5,956 bases of DNA. Source: Bacteroidales bacterium UBA4788 (lineage in GTDB: Bacteria > Bacteroidota > Bacteroidia > Bacteroidales > VadinHA17). A model generated the notes under the pieces. It worked only from the letters and a program-made list of their open reading frames with translations. It had not been told where the DNA came from and did not search any database. Of the stretch, positions 1 to 5,956 are shown piece after piece. A program made the translations under genes and the position numbers. Location of the stretch: assembly GCA_002402965.1 (NCBI GenBank), contig DHGW01000023.1:1-5956 (forward strand). Direction: 5' to 3'. Numbering within the stretch: position 1 is the stretch's first letter; each line of letters begins with the position of its first letter.

Positions 1-3000
1 ATGGATGCGCCGGTGTCATTTACATTCGGTTATCCTGCCGATGATGCGGTATTCAGCCCGGATTACAAACTACCTGCACCGACACCTGTGAAGGAGCTGG
101 TTGCCAGGCCTCTGCCTCCGGCCATCAAAGGATCGGTATACAGGTATGACAACCAGATGCAGCCCGTTGAGGGGGCATTTGTACAGCTCTTCAATATGAG
201 CTATATCGTTCAGTCAGAGATGACTCCGGCCAGCGGCACCTTCAGTTTTGAACTGCCAGGTTCAAAAGAGGGTGATAAGTGGGCTCTTTTTATCACGCGC
301 CAGGGCTTTAAGAATAAATATGTTCAGATACCTTACTCATTGATTCTCGGTAAGAAATATGTCAGGGAAGATATTCTCCTTGAGCCTGAGGCAACGGTTA
401 CAGGAACCGTTATCAATGAAAAGGGTGAAGGTGTAAGGGTCCATATACGTATGGATGACGGCGCCTATAAGGAGTTTCATCCGGTATGTGTCAATTATGA
501 GATGGTGAAGGGTGCATCCGGACTGACAGCTGAGATTTCTTCTGCCGGGGCTGAAGGTCAGACTGTTTTAAGTATTAACACACCGGTTACCGCTGTTGAC
601 ACCAAGGTATTATCCGGTGTCACGGGCAGCAAGACCGGCCAGGCTGCAACAGGTTATGTTAATGCTGCACAGAGCGTAACTGCCCAGGCAGGAATCTCCG
701 CCGGTTCACTCCTGTTGAGTCCGGGGGCAGAGACCTGCAAAGTCCCGACATCCTTCACGCTTTACTCAACCACGGGCAGCCACAGGCTCATTATTGATCC
801 TGTAGACCCGGATTATCTGAATGATACGATTCCCATACAGATTCAGAAAGATAAGAACACCTTACCTCCTGTTACTGTCTATACGAAAAAGCACCGTCTC
901 CTTGTCAGAGTCAGGGCCCTGGATCTGTCAGGCAATATCCTGGCCGGCACTCCGATACTCAATGCAAAGGTAAAGGCAGGTGCTTTCGGGACAGAATATA
1001 CCAATAATCTTGGGGAGGCGCGTTTTGAGTACAGCTCTGCAAGTGATACCGTAGTTTTAAATGTGGAGGGTCCTGCGCAATCAGATTTTGTGCCGGCTGT
1101 CAAAACGGCCTTTGCGGATGAGTCAAAGGAATACAGTACTGTCAATGTATATCTCAGGCCGGGAGGACGAATCAGGGGTACTGTTTATGCCGGAACAACC
1201 GATTCTTCTGCTGTGGCATCTGCCAGGGTCTATGCCGATATACCCGGAGAGATAAAGATTGAAACAGTGAGTGATGAGCAGGGTAAGTATGAACTTCGTA
1301 ATGTTCCGCTCAATATGAAGCTTATTATCAGAGCGGTGAAGTCAGTTTCCAATTTCGTCGGAGATTCGCTCAGCCTCCAGATAACGAAAAAAATACCGTC
1401 ACAGTCCGGTGTGCTTGAGGGAATAGATTTCCATCTCAGGGTATTCAATGACATGGATATATCGCGGCTTCTGGGCTTTCCCGTTGAGGTAACCCGCCTG
1501 ACACTGGGAGGAGCCGGGGGCAATGAGGTTTTCATCTCCGGTAACTTTACCGATATACCGTCGAATGAGTGCTTCAGCCTGACCGAATCCGTGACGGGGA
1601 TGAGGTTCAATAATGTATCCATCGTACCGAGTCCGTACCTTAAAAATGATCAGGGAGTTCCGTTGTCTCAACCGAAGGAGAACAAAGTCACAACCAACAA
1701 GAACAAACTGACGGTCAGTCTTTACAAGTTCTATCAGGCTGACCTGGTTGGGGACCAGCTACTGGGGCTTGAGGTTGTTGACATAAGCAAGGGTACGGGT
1801 GCCATTGCAGCGCGCGTAAGGTTTGACGAGGCTTCATTCACCACATCGCTTGTAGCTTTCGATGAGTCTGTATGGCTTTCATCAGCCGGTACCGGCACAA
1901 TGAAACTGCCTGCCTTCTCTACTGAAGCCGGTTATGTGAATTATCCCATGGGGCTGCACCTCTCCGATGTCAACGGAGGAGCGCTCTCATTCACCTTTGA
2001 CAACCTGAAGCTCGAAGCCTCGAGGTCATTGTCATATATCAGGGGAGATACCCTTGCACTCAATGCCATCTTGCATACCAATCTGAAGAATGTGCCCGTG
2101 GCTGATGCCAAACTTCCAATGGGTAAAATGATTTTTATAAAGGACGCTTCGCAGCAGGTTACCTTCAAGAGCATCTTTGGCAAGGATCTGGTTATTCCGC
2201 TTTCACAGGGATCGGTGCCATGGAGCCTGAACATCAACAACTGGACTCTTGGGAAAGACAACGGACTTCAATTCGTCAACGGGTTTGTCAATACCGGGAT
2301 TGTTACGGTTCCTTTCACAAATATTTACGTGGAACAGACAGACGAGGCCACGCTTCTCAACGGGGGTGATTACAAGCTTGATCAACTGTCGCTTGCCAAC
2401 CTGGTGACTCTTACTATCACAGGCCAGAAACAGTTCGGATTTGATGTGGGACGGAATGCATGGAAACTTTCCGTCAGCGGTCAGCCCGGACAGCCATGTG
2501 CATCGTTCGGAGGCCTCCCGGGAATGGCACAGGGAGATAAGGTGGAGATAGAGAACTTCTTCTTCGTCAGTAACAGCAATCCTGTGTTCAATATAAGCCT
2601 GACAAGCAAACCCCTGACACTCTATCAGGTTGGCTCATTTACCCCAGGGCTTATAACTGTGATAAATAATGAGATTGCACTGGCAGGAATGATTGACTAC
2701 GGCATCCCCTATCTGAACAGTGGCAATAAGCTCGATTACAAGATATTCTATTTCAAAAAACCGGATAACACAACGGGATTCCGTAATGAGGTGGCCGGAT
2801 TTCTTATAACGCCTCCCGGACCAGTCACCATGGAGTTCTTCCCGGTATTGGGTACCCAGACTCTTGATGAGAAGGGATTCTTCGCGAAAGGGAAGGTCTA
2901 TGAGAAGATTGGCGCCGACAAACTCTTTGAATTTGACGCCTGGCTGTACAGGACCACAGACTCGACCTCGCTGATAGTTGACAAAAACAGCAATCAGATG

Positions 3001-3999
3001 TTCAGGTTTTCAGGCAATGGCGCCTCCTCTCCGAGACTTGAGAATGTTGCGGGCCGTATGAAGGCAATGGGTGCCGGATGGACACCGTTCAGTTTTGGAG
3101 GCAAACTGGTGAATGCCAATGGCGCGACCGGTTCCCTCAGTTTCACAGTGCAGGGCGACCTCGTTGCTGATAACCAGGAGATAAGTGTCTCCAACATCCC
3201 CGGTCCATTCTCCGATATATGCAACCTGACTTACGACTTTAACAATAAGCGTTTTACGGGTATGATTGACTTCAGCCGCACCCTGGCCGGCGGCGCCGCC
3301 TTCAGTGCCTCCGCAGAGGTCCTGTTCGATGCATCAGGCTGGTATTTTCTCGGTCTGGGTTCTGTGTCAGTTCCCGTTCCAAGCATGGGGGGTGATGCTG
3401 CAGTCTTCATTGGCAACTACAGCGTCAACCAGTATATCATTGACAAATTTGTTACCAATTCCAGGGTTTATAAGCTCTTTGGCGAGCCACCGGCAAATTT
3501 CCCGGCGGTTAACCAGCAGTTCAAAGGCTTCTATATAGAGGGCGGGGTGCATCTCCCTATACCGATACTGCCTCAGTTTGAATTTGACCTCGGACTGATC
3601 AGCGCACAGCTGAGCCATGAGATAGGCGGTGACATACGCATGAGCATGAACTTCAACGAGGCGAACACATACCACATGGGCGTCAGCATCTTTGCCCGCA
3701 TCACTGCAGGGGTAGGCGCATCAATGGGCCTTGTTTGTGCTTCATCAACAGTAACAGGCAAGGGGCTGATAAGCGCTGACGGACTCTATTCATCCAACGG
3801 CACCTGGTCCGCCACCGGCTATGCTGAGTTTGGAATATCGGGCTCGACCGAACTGGGGTTTGGGACATGCACCTCATCATGCGAGGGCATCTTTGGCGTC
3901 GGACCATGTATAGTCGAATCCGCCAGCGCCGGTAAAGCGCTCTTCGGTATGTTCACAATCTCAGATTCGGGGACGGACTTTGAAATCGGGTTTAAATGA
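1..3999 (+). CDS. Large beta-rich probable surface/secreted protein with carboxypeptidase-regulatory-like modules (5'-partial likely)
   Basis: The frame is open for 1332 codons from the first base to TGA at 3997-3999. The ATG at position 1 may be internal: no signal peptide follows it, and residues 20-42 are a Pro-rich linker of the kind found between domains. Residues ~41-130 and ~386-470 look like carboxypeptidase-regulatory-like (transthyretin/Ig-fold) modules. The latter has the hallmark pattern G-x-V near 393-395 followed by SDEQGKYELRNVP at 424-436. Residues ~131-297 and ~298-385 are related Ig-like modules. Residues ~485-1170 are beta-rich and unassigned. Residues ~1174-1332 are Gly-rich with alternating hydrophobic positions. 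Nine cysteines are seen: 163, 246, 524, 833, 1074, 1246, 1290, 1294 and 1303. I see no catalytic motif, transmembrane helix or recognisable type IX secretion C-terminal domain. Known relatives of the modules occur in exported Bacteroidota proteins, so a structural or adhesive role outside the cytoplasm is inferred. That it is a real gene is near certain; its function is unknown. Confidence 0.93.
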   Translation: MDAPVSFTFGYPADDAVFSPDYKLPAPTPVKELVARPLPPAIKGSVYRYDNQMQPVEGAFVQLFNMSYIVQSEMTPASGTFSFELPGSKEGDKWALFITRQGFKNKYVQIPYSLILGKKYVREDILLEPEATVTGTVINEKGEGVRVHIRMDDGAYKEFHPVCVNYEMVKGASGLTAEISSAGAEGQTVLSINTPVTAVDTKVLSGVTGSKTGQAATGYVNAAQSVTAQAGISAGSLLLSPGAETCKVPTSFTLYSTTGSHRLIIDPVDPDYLNDTIPIQIQKDKNTLPPVTVYTKKHRLLVRVRALDLSGNILAGTPILNAKVKAGAFGTEYTNNLGEARFEYSSASDTVVLNVEGPAQSDFVPAVKTAFADESKEYSTVNVYLRPGGRIRGTVYAGTTDSSAVASARVYADIPGEIKIETVSDEQGKYELRNVPLNMKLIIRAVKSVSNFVGDSLSLQITKKIPSQSGVLEGIDFHLRVFNDMDISRLLGFPVEVTRLTLGGAGGNEVFISGNFTDIPSNECFSLTESVTGMRFNNVSIVPSPYLKNDQGVPLSQPKENKVTTNKNKLTVSLYKFYQADLVGDQLLGLEVVDISKGTGAIAARVRFDEASFTTSLVAFDESVWLSSAGTGTMKLPAFSTEAGYVNYPMGLHLSDVNGGALSFTFDNLKLEASRSLSYIRGDTLALNAILHTNLKNVPVADAKLPMGKMIFIKDASQQVTFKSIFGKDLVIPLSQGSVPWSLNINNWTLGKDNGLQFVNGFVNTGIVTVPFTNIYVEQTDEATLLNGGDYKLDQLSLANLVTLTITGQKQFGFDVGRNAWKLSVSGQPGQPCASFGGLPGMAQGDKVEIENFFFVSNSNPVFNISLTSKPLTLYQVGSFTPGLITVINNEIALAGMIDYGIPYLNSGNKLDYKIFYFKKPDNTTGFRNEVAGFLITPPGPVTMEFFPVLGTQTLDEKGFFAKGKVYEKIGADKLFEFDAWLYRTTDSTSLIVDKNSNQMFRFSGNGASSPRLENVAGRMKAMGAGWTPFSFGGKLVNANGATGSLSFTVQGDLVADNQEISVSNIPGPFSDICNLTYDFNNKRFTGMIDFSRTLAGGAAFSASAEVLFDASGWYFLGLGSVSVPVPSMGGDAAVFIGNYSVNQYIIDKFVTNSRVYKLFGEPPANFPAVNQQFKGFYIEGGVHLPIPILPQFEFDLGLISAQLSHEIGGDIRMSMNFNEANTYHMGVSIFARITAGVGASMGLVCASSTVTGKGLISADGLYSSNGTWSATGYAEFGISGSTELGFGTCTSSCEGIFGVGPCIVESASAGKALFGMFTISDSGTDFEIGFK
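121..1440 (+). other. Region of about four carboxypeptidase-regulatory-like / Ig-like modules (residues ~41-480 of the first protein)
   Basis: Module 1 (residues ~41-130) opens with AIKGSVYRYD and carries an SGTFSFELPG turn near 78-87. Module 2 opens with ATVTGTVINEKGEGV at 131-145 and is interrupted by a long small-residue insert. Module 3 opens near 298 (HRLLVRVRALDLSGN) and contains NNLGEARFEY near 336-345. Module 4 opens with GGRIRGTVYAG at 388-398 and contains DEQGKYELRNVP at 425-436. The 'G-x-V ... D-x-x-G-x-Y/F-x-(F/L)' pattern is typical of the CarboxypepD_reg-like beta-sandwich family, common in Bacteroidota surface proteins. Modules 1 and 4 are the most convincing; 2 and 3 are assigned by pattern and position. 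Boundaries are approximate. Confidence 0.65.
3520..3996 (+). other. Gly-rich, Cys-containing C-terminal beta domain of the first protein (residues ~1174-1332)
   Basis: This region has successive stretches of alternating hydrophobic and polar or small residues (for example around 1178-1190, 1195-1219 and 1227-1247), ending in a Gly/Ser/Thr-rich part with C1246, C1290, C1294 and C1303. The pattern predicts long antiparallel beta strands. It could be a compact extracellular beta domain stabilised by disulfides, or amphipathic strands that associate with a membrane. The protein ends GFK rather than in the terminal aromatic residue typical of outer-membrane barrels. I do not recognise the family. 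Confidence 0.4.
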
Positions 4000-4048
4000 T
4001 AAATATGTTGACGCCACAGATCCAATTAGCTCATAAACAGTAAAGACG
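4000..4048 (+). other. Short spacer between the two genes, no terminator seen
   Basis: This 49-base AT-rich gap separates the stop of the first gene from the start of the second. It starts with a second in-frame stop (TAA at 4000-4002) and a further one at 4009-4011. No GC-rich hairpin followed by a T-run is visible, so read-through transcription of both genes is likely. Just before the ATG at 4049 there is no GGAGG-like Shine-Dalgarno sequence; the leader is A-rich (ATAAACAGTAAAGACG), as is usual in Bacteroidota, where initiation depends more on A-rich leaders than on anti-SD pairing. Confidence 0.6.
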
Positions 4049-4141
4049 ATGACAAGCAACAACTTTATAACAGGATATTTTCAGCGAATGGTTGGAATTG
4101 CCCTGCTGCTGGCTACCCCGGTTATTGCAGAAGCACAGGCA
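4049..4141 (+). other. Signal peptide coding region of the FN3 protein (residues 1-31)
   Basis: The n-region is residues 1-13 with R13. The hydrophobic core is residues 14-27 (MVGIALLLATPVIA). A c-region EAQA ends in an A-x-A type site, predicting signal peptidase I cleavage between A31 and G32; cleavage after A27 is an alternative. There is no lipobox cysteine, so a lipoprotein is unlikely. Export through Sec to the periplasm or beyond is inferred. Confidence 0.8.
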
Positions 4142-5956
4142 GGCAAAGATGCTGAGGCAGCATACGGGAGTCCTTATGGAATCTTCGTGCTTACAGGCAA
4201 TGATATCATTGTACCTGAACGTGCCTCCGACAAGACCTCCGGGTACCTTATTGAGAGAAGGAGTGAGCGTGAGAGTCAATGGCATAATGTGGCCCAGGTA
4301 ACAACTCCCGGCAGGATGAAGGATTTTGAGACCAGCCTGCAATACTGGTGTGCAAGGTTCCCTGAATGGGCTGATTGTGAAAGGATACCGGTGGAGAAGC
4401 TGTTCACGGTGCTGGAAAGGACGGGTACAACAGACTCACTCATGTACTATGGTCAGTTATTGCCGGTACGACTGGCGGCGGGAACGGTATGGCTCGATTC
4501 AACGGTTACCGATACGCTGAAATACCAGTACCGGGTATCCAGGGCATCAGCGGGGGAGACAGCTCAGCTGCTTTTTACATCGGTGCCTGTGCGGCGGGAA
4601 GAAACAACATTTCTTGGCAGGCCGGTGATCATCAGAAAGGTGGTCTCGGATAATGAGGTTATCATGACGTGCGGACTCGATCCGGGTTACAGGCCGGCGT
4701 TTTACAGAGTGTTCCGCAAAAAGGAAGGAGTACAGAGTTTTTCAGGGATAAATCCGTCAATGGTAAGATTTATAAGGAATGACACATCCTTTGTTACTGT
4801 CAGGGACACGGCAATTGAGCCGGGCAAGGTATATTCCTGGTATATTACTCCGGTGGACTATTTCGGCAGGGTTTCTGATAACTCTGAGATTGTGCGTACA
4901 GGGATATACAGCTTCGGTTCCGTCAGGGCTCCGTACAATATATCCACAGCTGCCAGGATACCTGCAGGAGGAATCGAGGTCAGATGGAAGCTTGATGACC
5001 CTTCAGCAATAAGGAGCCTGAATATTTATCGCAGCTTCGACTATGATACGGGATATGTGCTGATTAAAAAGATTTCCCCTTCCGATACTCTGTTCACTGA
5101 TGCTGCAGTTGAGCCCATGCGGAAATACTTCTATTATTTTGTGATGGAAGGCTTCTTTAACGAGCTCTCGCCTCCCGGTGTACGGTTCTTCGGCATAGCC
5201 GAGAATAAGGTTCCACCCATCAGGCCTGTCATTGCTTCCGCTGAAGGAATTGCAGACGGAGCAAGGATAGGGATCAGCGTCTTTAATCCCGACGTCAGAA
5301 CAGTTAGAATATACCGAAGGATTCAGGGAGCCCGTGAGTTTTCCCCGGTGGCACTGGCTCCGGTTCCAGAAGGTAACAGGGTGGTTTACACGGATACAAG
5401 CCGCTATTTCGGAGGATATACATTGCTGAGTTATGCGGCTGTGGCTGAGAACACAAGCTTCGCTCTGAGCGAATTCTCTGACACTGTTTCTGTCTATCCT
5501 GCGACTGAGACGGTGACAGCCTCACCTGATAATCTTGTCGTTACCTGGGAGAATGGCGCCGTGAATATGATATGGGATAACATCCGTAATACTAATCCGG
5601 AGATCATTGGCTACAGGGTTTACCGGAGGGTAAGGGAAACAAATCCTGCAAGGCAGAAGGAGTATGCATTGCTGGTTGATGGGTTCCTGCAGCCTGAGGT
5701 AAATTATTATACAGATAATCAGGTTGTGGCAGGAAATACTTATGAATATATGGTCAGGGGTGTTGACTTCAGGAATGGCGAGAGCAGGACAGGCGCATCT
5801 GCCATTATCACTGTGAGCAAGCCAAAGCCGCTGCCGCCGTCGGGTATGACGCTGACGGTCGGAGCTGATGCCGTGTCAGTGGCATGGGAAGCGCCAGAAC
5901 AGCAGGATATTGTATCATTCAGGCTGTACAGGTATGAGCGCGGAAAGACTCCGGTA
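4049..5956 (+). CDS. Secreted multi-domain fibronectin type III protein (3'-partial)
   Basis: This frame stays open for 636 codons to the last base of the window, with no stop. The start at 4049 is chosen because an in-frame TAA lies at 4034-4036, no start codon occurs between that stop and 4049, and this start gives the signal peptide its only positive residue (R13). The alternative ATG at 4088 would leave no charge before the hydrophobic core. After the signal peptide, FN3-like beta-sandwich domains lie at about residues 42-170, 188-287, 292-383, 388-484, 489-590 and 595 onward (cut). Each has a strand reading (I/V/L)-(Y/F/E)-R, for example VYRR at 524-527, and most have a later 'T/L-D ... 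Y-x-Y-x-V' strand. The first domain is enlarged by an insert with C101 and C110. I see no enzyme motif. FN3 arrays in bacteria commonly serve as spacers or binding modules in exported proteins, so a surface or extracellular scaffold or adhesion role is inferred. Its C-terminal anchor or sorting signal lies outside the window. Confidence 0.93.
   Translation, partial: MTSNNFITGYFQRMVGIALLLATPVIAEAQAGKDAEAAYGSPYGIFVLTGNDIIVPERASDKTSGYLIERRSERESQWHNVAQVTTPGRMKDFETSLQYWCARFPEWADCERIPVEKLFTVLERTGTTDSLMYYGQLLPVRLAAGTVWLDSTVTDTLKYQYRVSRASAGETAQLLFTSVPVRREETTFLGRPVIIRKVVSDNEVIMTCGLDPGYRPAFYRVFRKKEGVQSFSGINPSMVRFIRNDTSFVTVRDTAIEPGKVYSWYITPVDYFGRVSDNSEIVRTGIYSFGSVRAPYNISTAARIPAGGIEVRWKLDDPSAIRSLNIYRSFDYDTGYVLIKKISPSDTLFTDAAVEPMRKYFYYFVMEGFFNELSPPGVRFFGIAENKVPPIRPVIASAEGIADGARIGISVFNPDVRTVRIYRRIQGAREFSPVALAPVPEGNRVVYTDTSRYFGGYTLLSYAAVAENTSFALSEFSDTVSVYPATETVTASPDNLVVTWENGAVNMIWDNIRNTNPEIIGYRVYRRVRETNPARQKEYALLVDGFLQPEVNYYTDNQVVAGNTYEYMVRGVDFRNGESRTGASAIITVSKPKPLPPSGMTLTVGADAVSVAWEAPEQQDIVSFRLYRYERGKTPV
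4604..5956 (+). repeat. Tandem FN3-like domains 2 to 6 (protein-level repeat, residues ~186-636)
   Basis: The marker strand recurs as YRVFRKK at 219-225, LNIYRSF at 324-330, VRIYRRI at 419-425, YRVYRRV at 522-528 and FRLYRYE at 624-630. The spacings are 105, 95, 103 and 102 residues, matching one FN3 domain each. Before the marker, most copies have a tryptophan-containing B strand (W313, W509, W613). The copies are diverged and show no obvious DNA-level repeat, so the array is old rather than a recent duplication. The last copy is cut by the window edge. Confidence 0.75.

Noticed and set aside
1230..1622. 130-codon reverse-strand open frame inside the first gene
   Set aside because: It lies wholly within a long, well-supported plus-strand gene, its translation shows no domain or repeat pattern, and similar antisense frames recur throughout (879-1145, 1399-1671, 1941-2261, 3367-3675 and others). 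These are shadows of the coding frame.
1885..1896. Perfect 12-base palindrome GCCGGTACCGGC
   Set aside because: It is inside coding sequence (Ala-Gly-Thr-Gly), is not extended by flanking bases, and has no second copy that I noticed. Chance is sufficient.
3289..3300. Perfect 12-base palindrome GGCGGCGCCGCC
   Set aside because: It encodes a Gly-Gly-Ala-Ala stretch within the first gene, has no loop or T-run, and is explained by GC-rich Gly/Ala codons.
3520..3999. Type IX secretion C-terminal sorting domain on the first protein
   Set aside because: The expected short C-terminal Ig-like sorting pattern with its conserved Gly and Lys-rich end is not apparent. The end is a Gly/Cys-rich segment closing in GFK.
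4008..4037. Promoter-like TTGACG and CATAAA 18 bases apart in the intergenic spacer
   Set aside because: The match is to the enterobacterial sigma-70 consensus, whereas Bacteroidota promoters use a different -7/-33 consensus (TAnnTTTG / TTTG). Part of it also falls close to the previous stop, and a 49-base gap is more consistent with co-transcription.
4092..4301. Plus-strand small frame (69 codons), with others at 4326-4520 and 4779-5012
   Set aside because: All lie out of frame inside the FN3 gene and have no independent start context or recognisable product.
4031..4342. 103-codon reverse-strand open frame across the start of the second gene
   Set aside because: It overlaps the signal peptide and first domain of the FN3 gene, whose frame is settled by domain pattern. 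Its Cys-rich translation has no recognisable motif.

Overview
The window holds two large genes on the plus strand, both cut by the window edges, with 49 bases between them. I find no RNA gene, mobile element, CRISPR array or believable terminator. The likely host is a member of the Bacteroidota. The evidence is indirect: moderate GC, frequent AGG/AGA arginine and ATA isoleucine codons, no Shine-Dalgarno sequence before the internal start codon (an A-rich leader instead), and a pair of very large beta-rich, probably exported proteins built from carboxypeptidase-regulatory-like and fibronectin type III (FN3) modules. No 16S rRNA or other marker gene is present, so this placement is an inference.

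Positions 1-3999 carry a 1332-codon reading frame. It begins at the first base of the window and has no signal peptide, so it is probably the C-terminal part of a longer exported protein. Its first ~470 residues contain about four Ig-like/carboxypeptidase-regulatory-like modules. The second module carries a ~70-residue Ala/Ser/Thr/Gly-rich insert bracketed by two cysteines. From about residue 485 to 1170 there is a long beta-rich region I cannot assign to a family, with hints of a degenerate internal repeat. The last ~160 residues are Gly-rich with alternating hydrophobicity and contain four of the protein's nine cysteines. The gene ends in tandem stop codons.

Positions 4000-4048 form a short spacer, which suggests co-transcription. 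Positions 4049-5956 carry a second frame, open for all 636 codons to the window end and lacking its stop. It has a clear signal peptide followed by a row of FN3-like domains: one enlarged N-terminal domain with a cysteine-containing insert, four more complete ones, and a sixth cut by the window edge.

Together the genes look like a two-gene operon, or part of a larger one, for exported, probably cell-surface or extracellular, modular beta-sandwich proteins. The FN3 and Ig-like modules suggest adhesion, scaffolding or spacing. No catalytic motif is visible in either protein, and neither can be given a specific function from sequence alone.
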